NCBI RefSeq assembly: GCF_009900745.1
Contig: NZ_WXVU01000006.1
Span: forward strand, 1-64,000
DNA: 64,000 bases
Reading direction: 5' to 3'
Origin: Chryseobacterium sp. c4a
Lineage (GTDB): Bacteria; Bacteroidota; Bacteroidia; Flavobacteriales; Weeksellaceae
In this document: positions 44,672 to 54,020 of the stretch, in pieces
How the letters are laid out: each line of letters starts with the position of its first letter
Position numbering within the stretch: position 1 is the first letter of the stretch
Position numbers and translations under genes: made by a program
The notes under the pieces: model-generated
Seen by the model: the letters and a program-made list of their open reading frames with translations, nothing else
Databases searched by the model: none
What the model was told of the DNA's origin: nothing

Positions 44672-45646
44672 ATGAATACAATAAACATTGATCTACACTG
44701 TGATCTATTATATTATTTATTAAGATCAAATTCAACTCTTGATGATAAAGAAATAGGTTGTTCTTTACCTTATTTAAAAGAAGGAAATGTAAAACTCCAG
44801 GTGATGGCCATGTATGCTGGAACAGGAGCAAACAGTACTACAGAAGGTTTAGAACAAAGCAAAATATTTTCAAATCTAATTAAAAACGAAAACTTTTTCC
44901 TGTTTGACCCTAACAATTATAAAAATCCTGAGAATGAAAATCGGGTAGGAGTTATTGCTTCCATTGAAAATGCATCTGCTTTCTGTGATGAAAATGAATC
45001 GCTGGACTCCGGATTTAAAAAGTTGGAAACTATTATCGAAAATACACAAAGAGTACTTTATATTGGAATTACCCATCATTTAGAAAACCGTTTCGGAGGC
45101 GGAAATAATGCAACGGTAGGATTAAAAGAAGACGGGAAAATATTGATTGATTATATTGCAGGTCGTAAAATTGCCATAGATCTGGCACACACAAGTGATC
45201 AGCTGGCGTATGATATCTTCAATTATATTGATCAGAAGAATTATTCAATTCCTATCCTTGCAAGCCATTCCAATTACAGAACGATCTATAATAATAAAAG
45301 AAATCTTCCGGATGAATTAGCAAAAGAGGTTATTAACAGAAAAGGTGTTATTGGGTTAAACTTCATCAAGGATTATGTAGATCTTGAAAACCCTGAAAGG
45401 CTCTATGAACATATTCAATACGGGCTTGATCTGGGAGGTGAAGACAACATTGCCTATGGTGCCGATTATTTTTACTGGAAAGATCATCCGGACATCTCAC
45501 GTCATCCGTTTTTCTTTGAAGAGCATTCCAATGCATCAGTTTATCCGGCTATCAATAAGGAAATTGAAAAAAGATTCTCTACAGAACTTGTAGAAAAGAT
45601 CAGCCATAAGAACGTCTTAAACTTTATAGAGGCTATTTATCAATAG
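44672..45646 (+). CDS. Membrane dipeptidase (peptidase M19) family protein
   Basis: This 324-residue protein from ATG 44672 (MNTINIDLHCDLL) has the M19 dizinc ligands H9 and D11. An upstream in-frame ATG at 44594 lies within the previous gene and is rejected. Other M19 features are VIASIENASAF with the bridging Glu, IDLAHTS and ASHSNYRTIYNNKRN with metal-binding histidines, and AYGADYF near the C-terminus. There is no signal peptide, so a cytoplasmic dipeptidase, possibly acting on D-amino-acid-containing dipeptides, is likely. It follows the DUF4932 gene after 25 bases. Confidence 0.88.
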   Translation: MNTINIDLHCDLLYYLLRSNSTLDDKEIGCSLPYLKEGNVKLQVMAMYAGTGANSTTEGLEQSKIFSNLIKNENFFLFDPNNYKNPENENRVGVIASIENASAFCDENESLDSGFKKLETIIENTQRVLYIGITHHLENRFGGGNNATVGLKEDGKILIDYIAGRKIAIDLAHTSDQLAYDIFNYIDQKNYSIPILASHSNYRTIYNNKRNLPDELAKEVINRKGVIGLNFIKDYVDLENPERLYEHIQYGLDLGGEDNIAYGADYFYWKDHPDISRHPFFFEEHSNASVYPAINKEIEKRFSTELVEKISHKNVLNFIEAIYQ

Positions 45647-45677
45647 ATTATTCTTAATTTTAAATCCGTATAACATT

Positions 45678-45740
45678 CTATGTATCCTTTAATTTGTAAA
45701 CTTAATTTCTTTTTACAAACTAAAGGGCACATAGCTTTTT
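45678..45740 (+). terminator. Long imperfect hairpin, probable terminator
   Basis: A 23-base arm (45678-45700) pairs with 45712-45734 (CTATGT, CCTTTA and TTTGTAAA blocks) with one 2x2 internal loop and one mismatch, followed by CTTTTT. It starts 32 bases after the dipeptidase stop. The stem is unusually long for a terminator, so a small mobile palindrome is an alternative. Confidence 0.6.
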
Positions 45741-45800
45741 GTTACAAAATTTTAAATATACGTCACAGATTTTACAGGAAATTGGCAAGAGTAGTATATT

Positions 45801-47345
45801 CTAGCTTTTTCTTTTGTACCTCACTTTTCTTTTGATAATCTCAATGACATCCACATTCTGAACTTTAGATTGGATCCATCCATGAATGTCTATATAAAAT
45901 AAAGATCTTCTGTAATATTCATTTTCAGAGAACTCTTCAAGCTTTTTATCAAACGTTTCAAATGCTTTTTGTCGCTGATCCGGCAACTGATTATTTACAT
46001 TTTTAAAAAACTGAATGCTTTCAAAGTGAAATTCTTCAGGCTTTTTCATCTTTTTAGCGAATTTTAGCGTAGAAGCAATGAACTCATCATAGTCTTCATC
46101 ATTTCCGGATTCATATTTGGACATTAAAATCAGTATCCTTGTATGGAATAACAAATCCTCCTGCACATTACCCTTTGATTCGATAACCCGCATAGAATAT
46201 TCTATTGCCTTTTTATACATTTTACTTCCGAAAAACATAGCCGCCATTTTAAGGTAAAGGATCATAAAGTGGTGTTCATCAATTCTTTCCCTAAGCTTTT
46301 CCATTTTTAATTCGATTTCCGGAATAAGCTTTGTACCTGTGAAAAATTCCCCTTTTACGAAATGAATATTCATCAAGGTATTGTAATGGGTAAGGAAAAT
46401 AAGAGACTGTAAATTCTCATTCTGAGCAAAGTTCTCAGCATTAACTCTACTATTGAATTCCTCAAAATTTTCTTCCAGAATATCAATATTTCCGTATAGA
46501 AACAAGATCTTTAAGAGGTAAGTATTCCCTTTAATATACCAAACCGGATGACTGAAAATCATTTCCGGATTTTTATGAAATAAGTCTACCCATTGATAAG
46601 CATATTTCAGCGTATATTTATAATCCTGTAACAACTGATTTTTCCAAACATGGGCTTTAAAATACCATAGTTTTTCGGTAAAATTCAGTTTGTCAAATCG
46701 TATATTTTTAATCTGAGCATTGAAAACCTCCAAAACTTCTTCACGGTCTGCATCATTTTTTACATACCCATGAGTAAGCATTTCACTATATAATTTCAAT
46801 GAAAGATTGGATAATTTTGTGGTATATCGGTTTTGTTTACTTAATTCCTGGGACTGTCTGATAAGTTCTTCAGCACGGCCTTCAATACTTCTTGTAATGA
46901 ATTGAGATTCAATTACTTTTTCAAGATCTATTACCTCGGAAGCAATACTTTTTTCGTCTAATTCCAGTGCAGATTGTTTGGTTTTATCCAGTATTTTCAG
47001 GGCTTGTTTGTAAAGTCCTTTTTGATATAGAATATTTGCAAAATCCAATTGTTCCCTAAGTTGAATCCGGTAGTTCTGATGGCTTGGGTTCATTCGAAGA
47101 CTCACCAGAATTTGTTTGTAAAGGTGGGCTTTAAGATTAGAAAGCTGTTGCTTCGTAGATATTTTTTTTTCAATAATGATGCTTTCATCATATTCCTTCA
47201 TTTTATCCATTTCGGAAAAAAGAAGCAAAAATTTGGCATCTACATTAATTCCGAGACGGTTAACATACAATTTAAACTGTCGTTTTTCGGAAGTGGTCAA
47301 TGACTTTACCAGTACGAACAAGAAATCTTTCTGCAATTCTGCCAT
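45801..47345 (-). CDS. Conserved hypothetical all-helical (TPR-like) protein
   Basis: This 514-residue soluble protein is predicted almost entirely helical. The N-terminal 90 residues (ELQKDFLFVLVKSLTTSEKR, then STKQQLSNLKAHLYKQIL) are a pattern found in a conserved Bacteroidetes protein of unknown role. The remainder shows TPR-like helix pairs, for example LYQKGLYKQALKILDK near residue 110. No enzymatic motif, signal peptide or membrane helix. It is divergently oriented from leuA; the two promoters appear to overlap. Confidence 0.7.
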   Translation of the reverse strand: MAELQKDFLFVLVKSLTTSEKRQFKLYVNRLGINVDAKFLLLFSEMDKMKEYDESIIIEKKISTKQQLSNLKAHLYKQILVSLRMNPSHQNYRIQLREQLDFANILYQKGLYKQALKILDKTKQSALELDEKSIASEVIDLEKVIESQFITRSIEGRAEELIRQSQELSKQNRYTTKLSNLSLKLYSEMLTHGYVKNDADREEVLEVFNAQIKNIRFDKLNFTEKLWYFKAHVWKNQLLQDYKYTLKYAYQWVDLFHKNPEMIFSHPVWYIKGNTYLLKILFLYGNIDILEENFEEFNSRVNAENFAQNENLQSLIFLTHYNTLMNIHFVKGEFFTGTKLIPEIELKMEKLRERIDEHHFMILYLKMAAMFFGSKMYKKAIEYSMRVIESKGNVQEDLLFHTRILILMSKYESGNDEDYDEFIASTLKFAKKMKKPEEFHFESIQFFKNVNNQLPDQRQKAFETFDKKLEEFSENEYYRRSLFYIDIHGWIQSKVQNVDVIEIIKRKVRYKRKS

Positions 47346-47457
47346 TGTAAATTTTTAAAATTTAAATAATTAAATATCAATGATATACACTTAATTCTTC
47401 AACAGTTGAATATTGTAATTTTCTGGAAAAATGAAAATGAAAAAATATAGCAAGCTG

Positions 47458-47476
47458 TAGTTTTGAGCCAAAATTA
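47458..47476. promoter_or_regulatory. Overlapping divergent -7 boxes in an inverted repeat (leuA and helical protein)
   Basis: TAGTTTTG (47458-47465, plus strand) and TAATTTTG (47476-47469, minus strand) both match TAnnTTTG and together form the imperfect palindrome TAGTTTTG-AGC-CAAAATTA. The plus-strand box lies 29 bases before the leuA ATG. Either two mutually exclusive promoters or an operator may sit here. Confidence 0.45.
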
Positions 47477-47494
47477 AGTAAAAAACTTTTATTT

Positions 47495-48658
47495 ATGAAC
47501 TCTGAAAAAATTGAAATTTTTGATACCACGTTGCGCGATGGAGAACAGGTTCCTGGATGTAAATTGAATACAAAACAGAAACTGATTATTGCTGAAAAGC
47601 TTGATGAACTGGGAGTTGATATCATTGAAGCAGGATTCCCGATTTCTAGTCCGGGAGATTTTGAATCCGTTGCTGAAATTTCAAAACTCGTAAGAAATGC
47701 AAAAGTTTGCGGATTGACCAGAGCCAACAAAAAAGATATTGATACGGCTGCCGAAGCTTTGAGATATGCGAAAAAACCTAGAATACATACAGGGATCGGA
47801 ACTTCTGATTCTCATATCAAATACAAGTTTAACTCAACAAGAGAAAATATTATTGAACGTGCTGCAGAGGCTGTGAGATATGCAAAAAGCTATGTGGAGG
47901 ATGTAGAATTTTATGCAGAAGATGCCGGAAGAACCGATAATGCTTATCTGGCTCAGGTGTGTGAAGCGGTCATTAAAGCAGGAGCTACTGTTCTGAATAT
48001 TCCCGATACTACGGGATATTGTTTGCCGGAAGAATACGGGCAAAAAATCAAATATCTGAGAGAAAATGTAAAGGGAATTGAAAAAGCAGTTCTATCATGC
48101 CATTGTCACAATGATTTAGGTTTAGCCACGGCAAATTCTATTTCCGGAGCGATTAATGGGGCACGTCAAATTGAATGTACAATCAATGGATTAGGAGAAA
48201 GAGCGGGAAATACAGCCTTGGAAGAAGTCGTAATGATTCTGAAACAACACAAGCATTTGAATCTGTATACAGATGTTAATTCCAGGATGTTAAATGAAAT
48301 GAGCAATATGGTTTCTGATCTGATGGGAATGTCTGTACAGCCTAACAAAGCCATTGTAGGAGCAAATGCTTTTGCACACAGCTCAGGAATTCACCAGGAT
48401 GGAGTGATCAAAAACAGAGAAACGTATGAGATCATTGACCCGGCAGAAGTTGGGGTGAATGCATCTTCCATCATTCTTACTGCAAGAAGCGGACGCTCAG
48501 CATTGGCTTATCGTTTCAAACATATTGGACATGATGTTACCAAAGAAGAACTGGATTATCTATATCAGGAGTTCTTAAAAATAGCAGATCTAAAGAAGGA
48601 GATAGGAAATGAAGATCTTGCTATGATCATGGAAACATGCAGCAGAAAAATAGGATAA
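47495..48658 (+). CDS. leuA: 2-isopropylmalate synthase, short form
   Basis: LeuA condenses acetyl-CoA and 2-ketoisovalerate, the first leucine-specific step. The TIM-barrel signature is [13 protein letters not shown] with R14 and D15; [12 protein letters not shown] supplies metal-binding histidines; [14 protein letters not shown] is the second signature. At 387 residues it ends after the linker subdomain ([11 protein letters not shown]) and lacks the C-terminal LeuA dimer domain of about 120 residues that senses leucine. Other acyl-CoA synthase relatives (homocitrate or citramalate synthase) are less likely because leuCDB follow directly. It heads the leuACDB operon. Confidence 0.9.
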   Translation: MNSEKIEIFDTTLRDGEQVPGCKLNTKQKLIIAEKLDELGVDIIEAGFPISSPGDFESVAEISKLVRNAKVCGLTRANKKDIDTAAEALRYAKKPRIHTGIGTSDSHIKYKFNSTRENIIERAAEAVRYAKSYVEDVEFYAEDAGRTDNAYLAQVCEAVIKAGATVLNIPDTTGYCLPEEYGQKIKYLRENVKGIEKAVLSCHCHNDLGLATANSISGAINGARQIECTINGLGERAGNTALEEVVMILKQHKHLNLYTDVNSRMLNEMSNMVSDLMGMSVQPNKAIVGANAFAHSSGIHQDGVIKNRETYEIIDPAEVGVNASSIILTARSGRSALAYRFKHIGHDVTKEELDYLYQEFLKIADLKKEIGNEDLAMIMETCSRKIG

Positions 48659-48688
48659 GGTTTGATTTAATTCAAGATAAAAGTAAAA

Positions 48689-50077
48689 ATGAACAACGAT
48701 AAAAAGACACTTTTTGATAAAGTTTGGGATGCGCATGTGGTAGATTCCGTTCCGGATGGGCCACAGATTATCTATATTGATAAACACCTGATCCATGAAG
48801 TAACCAGTCCTCAGGCTTTTGCAGAGCTTGAGTCCAGAAATCTGGAAATATTCAGACCGGAACAGATTGTAGCTACGGCCGATCATAATGTTCCGACACT
48901 TCATCAGGAAGAACCTATTCGTGATGAATTATCAAGAAACCAGGTTCAGCAGCTGACGGAAAACTGTCAGAAAAATAATATTGAATTATTCGGATTAGGA
49001 CATCAGTATCAGGGGATTGTACATATTATAGCTCCTGAACTAGGAATAACACAGCCGGGAATGAGTATTGTTTGTGGAGACAGTCATACTTCAACGCATG
49101 GTGCATTTGGCAGCATTGCCTTTGGAATTGGAACCAGCCAAGTGGCTCAAGTATTCGCAAGTCAGTGTCTGTTGCTTAACAAACCTAAATCGATGAGAAT
49201 TACCGTTAATGGTAAGCTTAACGAAAATGTTCAGTCTAAAGATGTTATTCTTTATATCATTTCAAAAATAGGAACTGATGGCGGAACAGGTTATTTCTGT
49301 GAATATGCTGGAAATGTATTCGAGGAAATGTCGATGGAAGGAAGAATGACAGTTTGCAATATGAGTATTGAAATGGGGGCTAGAGGAGGAATGATTGCAC
49401 CAGATGAAACCACTTTTGAATACGTTAAAGGAAGAAAATTTACTCCAAAAGGAGAAGAATGGGAGGCGAAACTGTCGTACTGGAATACTCTTAAAACGGA
49501 TGAAGGGGCTGTTTTTGATAAGGAGCTTAGCTTTGATGCAGCCGATATTTATCCCATGATTACTTATGGAACAAATCCGGGTATGGGAATTTCTATTCAT
49601 GAAACCATTCCTGCACCTCAAAATGAATCTGAAGCAAAAGCTTTACAATATATGGGATTAGAAGCTGGACAAACACCATCCAGTATAAAAGTCAATTATG
49701 TATTTATAGGAAGCTGTACCAATGCCCGAATCGAAGATTTCCGTTCTGCTGCTCAGTATATTAAAGGAAAAAGTAAATCTGAAGCGGTAAAAGCATTGAT
49801 TGTTCCTGGCTCTCAGCAGGTGGTAAAGCAGATCTATGAAGAAGGACTGGATAAGATCTTTAATGATGCAGGATTCCAGATTCGTCAACCCGGGTGTTCA
49901 GCTTGTCTGGCTATGAATGATGATAAAATTCCGGAAGGAGAATATTGCGTTTCCACTTCAAACAGGAATTTTGAGGGAAGACAGGGGCAAGGCTCAAGAA
50001 CTATTCTGGCAAGCCCACTTACCGCAGCAAAGGCTGCCATAGAAGGTAGAATTTCCGCTTTTGAAAGTTTAAATTAA
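48689..50077 (+). CDS. leuC: 3-isopropylmalate dehydratase large subunit
   Basis: LeuC with LeuD isomerises 2-isopropylmalate to 3-isopropylmalate using a 4Fe-4S cluster. The cluster cysteines are C343 in [12 protein letters not shown] and C403 and C406 in [12 protein letters not shown]. Further signatures are [19 protein letters not shown] and [12 protein letters not shown] near the C-terminus. The 462-residue length is normal. It lies 30 bases after leuA and 8 bases before leuD. Confidence 0.97.
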   Translation: MNNDKKTLFDKVWDAHVVDSVPDGPQIIYIDKHLIHEVTSPQAFAELESRNLEIFRPEQIVATADHNVPTLHQEEPIRDELSRNQVQQLTENCQKNNIELFGLGHQYQGIVHIIAPELGITQPGMSIVCGDSHTSTHGAFGSIAFGIGTSQVAQVFASQCLLLNKPKSMRITVNGKLNENVQSKDVILYIISKIGTDGGTGYFCEYAGNVFEEMSMEGRMTVCNMSIEMGARGGMIAPDETTFEYVKGRKFTPKGEEWEAKLSYWNTLKTDEGAVFDKELSFDAADIYPMITYGTNPGMGISIHETIPAPQNESEAKALQYMGLEAGQTPSSIKVNYVFIGSCTNARIEDFRSAAQYIKGKSKSEAVKALIVPGSQQVVKQIYEEGLDKIFNDAGFQIRQPGCSACLAMNDDKIPEGEYCVSTSNRNFEGRQGQGSRTILASPLTAAKAAIEGRISAFESLN

Positions 50078-50085
50078 AACAGCAC

Positions 50086-50694
50086 ATGCAAAAATTAGTT
50101 ATTATAAAATCCCGTGCAGTTCCATTGCCGGCAGAAAATATAGATACGGATCAGATTATTCCGGCAAGATTTTTAAAAAGTATCGATCGAAAAGGATTTG
50201 GAGAAAATCTGTTCAGAGACTGGAGATTTAATATTCATACCCATGAGCCTAATCCTGATTTTGTTTTGAATAATCCTAAATTCGAGGGTGAAATATTAGT
50301 AGCAGGAAATAATTTTGGATGTGGTAGCAGTCGTGAGCACGCTGCCTGGGCATTAACAGATTATGGGTTCAAAGTAATTGTTTCCAGTTATTTTGCTGAT
50401 ATTTTTAAAGGAAATGCTCTAAATAATGGTCTTCTTCCTGTAAAAGTTTCTGAAGAATTTTTAAAAGAGATTCTGGAAGGAATTAATGAAAATCCAAACA
50501 ATGAAATTGCCATTGATGTTGAATTACAATCCATCAGTTTTAAAGATACCACTGAAACCTTTGAACTGGATTCTTATAAAAAAATATGCCTTTTGAACGG
50601 CTATGACGATATTGATTTTCTAATCAGCAAAAAACAGGCGATCACAGAATTTGAACTAAAAACACAGACAAAAAATGAGCAACAATTATTTTAA
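50086..50694 (+). CDS. leuD: 3-isopropylmalate dehydratase small subunit
   Basis: This 202-residue swivel-domain subunit completes the substrate pocket of LeuCD. Family segments are [19 protein letters not shown] and [18 protein letters not shown]. It starts 8 bases after leuC and overlaps leuB by 20 bases, so translation of leuB is probably coupled to it. Confidence 0.97.
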   Translation: MQKLVIIKSRAVPLPAENIDTDQIIPARFLKSIDRKGFGENLFRDWRFNIHTHEPNPDFVLNNPKFEGEILVAGNNFGCGSSREHAAWALTDYGFKVIVSSYFADIFKGNALNNGLLPVKVSEEFLKEILEGINENPNNEIAIDVELQSISFKDTTETFELDSYKKICLLNGYDDIDFLISKKQAITEFELKTQTKNEQQLF

Positions 50695-51799
50695 AATCGC
50701 AGTTCTTCCGGGAGATGGAATTGGCCCGGAAATTATTGGTGAAAGCATCAAAATATTAGATGTTATTGCGGAAGCTTTTCAGTACAAATTCCATTTTGAC
50801 TATGGATTAATCGGGGCTGAAGCTATTTTTAAAACCGGAAATCCACTGCCTGAAGAAACTTTGACAATTTGTAGGGAATCAGATGCTGTACTTTTTGGCG
50901 CAATAGGGGATCCTGCATTTGATAATAACCCTGAAGCTAAGGTAAGACCAGAACAAGGTTTGCTGAAACTTCGTAAAGAATTAGGACTATTTGCCAATAT
51001 CCGCCCTTTAAAAACGTATGCTTCCTTAATTGAAAAAAGTCCACTTAAAAGAGAAATCATAGAAGGTGCTGATATTCAGATTTTCAGGGAATTGGTAAGT
51101 GGGATTTATTTTGGTGAAAAATTTACTGATCCGGAAGGCGAATATGCTTATGATATCTGCAAATACAGCAGAGAAGATATTCTTCCTATTGCTCACATGG
51201 CATTTCAGGAAGCTCAGAAAAGAAATAAAAAATTGACCTTAATAGACAAAGCCAACGTACTGGATACTTCCAGATTATGGCGAAAAATTTGTCAGGAAAT
51301 CGCTTTAGAATATCCGGATGTACAACTTGATTACATGTTTGTAGATAATGCTGCGATGCAGTTGATCCTGAATCCAAAACAGTTTGATGTAATTTTAACA
51401 GAGAATATGTTTGGAGATATTATTTCTGATGAAGCCAGTGTAATCGGAGGTTCTATCGGGTTGCTTCCTTCTGCGTCAGTAGGAGAGAAGAATGCTTTAT
51501 TTGAGCCTATTCATGGTTCATATCCGCAAGCAAAAGGAAAAGGAATCGCGAATCCTATAGCCTCTATTTTGAGTGTGGCCATGATGTTGGATCATCTTGG
51601 ATTGGAACCTGCGGCCAACAAACTGAGACAATCTGTAGAACACGCTATTGAAAACAAATACGTCACAATAGATCTTAATACCAAGCAGTATTATTCTACA
51701 AGTGAAGTAGGAAGCTTTATTGCAGATCATATTAGATATTCTGAAAAATCATATTACAATTTTGAAAATGTAAAAATTGGAAAATCTACCATTGTATAA
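50675..51799 (+). CDS. leuB: 3-isopropylmalate dehydrogenase
   Basis: LeuB oxidises and decarboxylates 3-isopropylmalate to 2-ketoisocaproate with NAD. The start is [18 protein letters not shown]. Substrate-binding residues lie in [16 protein letters not shown], and [10 protein letters not shown] contains the catalytic tyrosine region. The metal aspartates are in VDNAAMQLI and [19 protein letters not shown]. The NAD-binding loop is [18 protein letters not shown]. At 374 residues it is a little longer than E. coli LeuB. It is the last gene before a strong terminator. No ilv genes are in the window. Confidence 0.96.
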   Translation: MSNNYFKIAVLPGDGIGPEIIGESIKILDVIAEAFQYKFHFDYGLIGAEAIFKTGNPLPEETLTICRESDAVLFGAIGDPAFDNNPEAKVRPEQGLLKLRKELGLFANIRPLKTYASLIEKSPLKREIIEGADIQIFRELVSGIYFGEKFTDPEGEYAYDICKYSREDILPIAHMAFQEAQKRNKKLTLIDKANVLDTSRLWRKICQEIALEYPDVQLDYMFVDNAAMQLILNPKQFDVILTENMFGDIISDEASVIGGSIGLLPSASVGEKNALFEPIHGSYPQAKGKGIANPIASILSVAMMLDHLGLEPAANKLRQSVEHAIENKYVTIDLNTKQYYSTSEVGSFIADHIRYSEKSYYNFENVKIGKSTIV

Positions 51800-51834
51800 G
51801 TATATTATAGTTCACTTAGATAGATAGTTAGTAG

Positions 51835-51874
51835 AAAGGTTCGGTCTCAAAGAGACCGAACCTTTCGTTTTTTT
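51835..51874 (+). terminator. leu operon terminator
   Basis: AAAGGTTCGGTCTC (51835-51848) pairs perfectly with GAGACCGAACCTTT (51852-51865) around AAA, followed by a T7 run. The 14-bp stem is among the strongest in the window. Confidence 0.95.
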
Positions 51875-51912
51875 ATTTCTGAAGTATTGTAATGAGTGTT
51901 TAATAACTCATT

Positions 51913-52098
51913 TTAATCTTTTGTATTATCCGTTTTTCCTGATTTATTTTTGGAAGCTTTTTGAATGTCTTCTTTATCAATATCAGGGGGATTAACCTTT
52001 TTTGATGAAGCAGGAATATTCTGGAAATCCTGATTTTGCTTTTGGTTTTCTGCTGCATTAGCAGATTCCTTTTTCTTATTATTTCCTTTTGAGTCCAT
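51913..52098 (-). CDS. Small hydrophilic protein, hypothetical
   Basis: This 61-residue, highly charged, Lys/Asn/Asp-rich protein begins MDSKGNNKKKESANAAENQK. It has no hydrophobic core and is probably disordered. It follows the DUF4230 gene after 14 bases as the last member of a four-gene minus-strand operon, which supports its being real. Function unknown. Confidence 0.5.
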   Translation of the reverse strand: MDSKGNNKKKESANAAENQKQNQDFQNIPASSKKVNPPDIDKEDIQKASKNKSGKTDNTKD

Positions 52099-52112
52099 TG
52101 CCTGAATTATTT

Positions 52113-52718
52113 TTAGAGTCCAAGAATACCGATCTTTCCGGTCTTATCTTCTATAGTATAATTCAAAGCCTTTGCCAAAACAAAAATATTATCAAGGTTT
52201 TCCATTAATTGCTTACGTCCTTCAGATCTCAATTGGTTCTGATTAATAGATTTAACCGCTGTTTCCTTAGCTTTTGCTGTTACATTTTTAATGTCCTTCT
52301 CAGAAATTCTATTAAAAAAAGAATCATCCATCGATTGGATTTCAACACTAGGAATGATTTTTATCTCTGCATCGGGAAGCTCTGTGATCACCAGTTTTTT
52401 ATTGATGGAATCCACTTCAATCTTCATTTTATTCAGGTCGTAAGAAACCTGAGCATTGGTTTTCGTAAAGGTAATTATACTGTTACTTGAAACTTCTTTA
52501 CCCATAAACTCATAGCCCATTTTGGTTTTCTGCATACTAGAACTGTTCTGTTCTATCACCACCATCTTATTCATTTTGGAGATCTGGTTGGTCAGAATAT
52601 AATAATCTGACTTTTCCGTTTTTTTTCCAAGATTCAGACAGGATTTAAGTCCAAAAAACAGAAGTACCATAACGCCGGCACCTGCTGCAAACGATAAAAT
52701 TGTCTTATAATTTCTCAA
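52113..52718 (-). CDS. DUF4230 domain membrane-anchored protein
   Basis: This 201-residue protein has one N-terminal membrane helix (about 8-28, FAAGAGVMVLLFFGLKS) and an extracytoplasmic DUF4230 domain, recognised by SYDLNKMKIEVDSINKKLVI, ITELPDAEIKIIPSVEI and the C-terminal helix region around EGRKQLMENLDNIFVLAKAL. The domain is widespread, but its biochemical role is not known. It starts two bases after the thioredoxin-fold gene and is probably translated with it. Confidence 0.8.
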   Translation of the reverse strand: MRNYKTILSFAAGAGVMVLLFFGLKSCLNLGKKTEKSDYYILTNQISKMNKMVVIEQNSSSMQKTKMGYEFMGKEVSSNSIITFTKTNAQVSYDLNKMKIEVDSINKKLVITELPDAEIKIIPSVEIQSMDDSFFNRISEKDIKNVTAKAKETAVKSINQNQLRSEGRKQLMENLDNIFVLAKALNYTIEDKTGKIGILGL

Positions 52719-52720
52719 AT

Positions 52721-53284
52721 CTATTTAAAAATTTCTTTAATTACAGATGAGTCATTCTTTTTCAGAATTTCAGCTAAATCTCTTTCAATATAACCACTGG
52801 TAGGCATTTCTACGATTCTTCCTACTTCTTTCCCGTATCTTTTCAGGATGATAGTAGGAACTTTCTGGATGTTGTAAAGAGATTCATCTCCGGAAGGAGA
52901 TTCTTTTTTGCGGTTAACAGCTATAATACTCAGTTTACTTTCAGGAAAACTTACTTCTTCCAATATTTTCATCAATCTTGGAAAATCTCTGTGGCTATCT
53001 TCACACCAAGTTCCCATAAAAACGATGATATCATAAGAACCCAGTCTTTCTTTTCTCAGTTCACTGATTGCTTTTTGATCCAGAGCATATTCATCATGTT
53101 CCTTTACATACCAATCGGCATAAGGTGCTTTTGAAAATTGCTCTTTTAGCTGATGACCAAGAAGCATTTTACCATCTTTTTCGGTGGTAACTTCACGGTT
53201 AACTACTACTTTTTGAGCACTAAGCTGCTGAGTAGCTAAAAATAAACTTGAAGCGGCAACAATATTTGTAATAAATTTTTTCAT
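52721..53284 (-). CDS. Secreted thioredoxin-fold protein with CxxS-type active site
   Basis: This 187-residue protein has a signal peptide (1-23, ending QQLSAQ) and a thioredoxin-like domain from about 80. The active-site position reads GTWCEDSHRDFPRL: C94 is present but the second cysteine is replaced by S97. The cis-proline loop is KVPTIIL. A single-cysteine (monothiol) centre suggests disulfide isomerisation, glutathionylation-type chemistry or binding rather than classical dithiol reduction. It lies 3 bases after the MazG-like gene and 2 bases before DUF4230. Confidence 0.8.
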   Translation of the reverse strand: MKKFITNIVAASSLFLATQQLSAQKVVVNREVTTEKDGKMLLGHQLKEQFSKAPYADWYVKEHDEYALDQKAISELRKERLGSYDIIVFMGTWCEDSHRDFPRLMKILEEVSFPESKLSIIAVNRKKESPSGDESLYNIQKVPTIILKRYGKEVGRIVEMPTSGYIERDLAEILKKNDSSVIKEIFK

Positions 53285-53287
53285 ATT

Positions 53288-53755
53288 TTATTTCTCAATA
53301 ATTGACTTCAGATCAGCAGGAGAATAATATTTGTTTTTTAATACTTTGTGGTCTGCTTTTCTGTAAACATTGAACTTTTCACCAGATTTCTCATAAAAAG
53401 ATTCTACGTCCTTTTCTTTATAGAATTCAACGGTTTCGTTAGCTTGTTCTTCGTTATCGCATGCTTTTGACATATTGGAACGTTGAACTTCGTTGAATAG
53501 CTCTACAAATTTGTTGCCAAGACCAAATTCCAGCACTGCACCACTTAAAACATATTGTAAATCACAAAGAGCATCTGCTATTTCCACAATATTATTGTCT
53601 GCAATAGCTTGCTTTAGTTCATTAAGTTCTTCCTGTAGAAGTTCTACTCTAAGGTTACATCTTTCCGGAGAAGGGATTTGTGGGGTATCTAGAATAGGGG
53701 CTTTGAAAGTAGTATGGAATTCTGCTACTTGGTTCAAACTATCAATTTTATCCAT
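53288..53755 (-). CDS. MazG-like nucleotide pyrophosphohydrolase
   Basis: This 155-residue all-alpha NTP-PPase-type protein has RVELLQEELNELKQAIADN, giving the ExxE metal motif, and EIADALCDLQYVLSGAVLEFG, giving the ExxD motif. A C-terminal extension holds SNMSKACDN and a basic region. Such proteins hydrolyse (d)NTPs or non-canonical nucleotides to monophosphates; the substrate is not evident. It leads the four-gene minus-strand operon, with a -7 box TATCTTTG at 53781-53774. Confidence 0.85.
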   Translation of the reverse strand: MDKIDSLNQVAEFHTTFKAPILDTPQIPSPERCNLRVELLQEELNELKQAIADNNIVEIADALCDLQYVLSGAVLEFGLGNKFVELFNEVQRSNMSKACDNEEQANETVEFYKEKDVESFYEKSGEKFNVYRKADHKVLKNKYYSPADLKSIIEK

Positions 53756-53773
53756 GAAATTTTTTATTTATCA

Positions 53774-53805
53774 CAAAGATAGAAAACGATTTGCTAATGG
53801 TGAAA
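53774..53805 (-). promoter_or_regulatory. Promoter of the MazG-like operon
   Basis: On the minus strand TTTC (53805-53802) and TATCTTTG (53781-53774) are 20 bases apart, near the consensus TTTG-N19-TAnnTTTG. The -7 box is 18 bases before the ATG at 53755. Confidence 0.6.
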
Positions 53806-53959
53806 TGTAGAATGTAAAATAACCTTCATTAAATTGTGGTTGGTTGATACTGTCTGCTTTAAAAACTACAGCAGGGATCAATTTTTTACAAAATACTTTT
53901 TAAAAATCTAAATTTGAGGCTTACAATCTAAATTAGCAAGTCCTGTAAGTGTTTATATA

Positions 53960-53987
53960 AAAACCACAACTCTGAAGCTGTGGTTTT
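53960..53987. terminator. Terminator after the TNT-like toxin pair
   Basis: AAAACCACA (53960-53968) pairs with TGTGGTTTT (53979-53987). It lies 33 bases after the minus-strand stop at 54021; the T run on the minus strand is interrupted. The 53811-53959 stretch shows nothing else. Confidence 0.65.
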
Positions 53988-54020
53988 AGTTTAAAATCTA
54001 TTGATTGTATTTAATTTCAA

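Noticed and set aside
47431-47460. Short frame before leuA as a leucine leader peptide
   Set aside because: The nine codons contain only one Leu codon and no terminator-like hairpin follows before leuA.
49262-49621. Minus-strand open frame opposite leuC
   Set aside because: It lies wholly antisense to leuC and its composition is that of a shadow frame.
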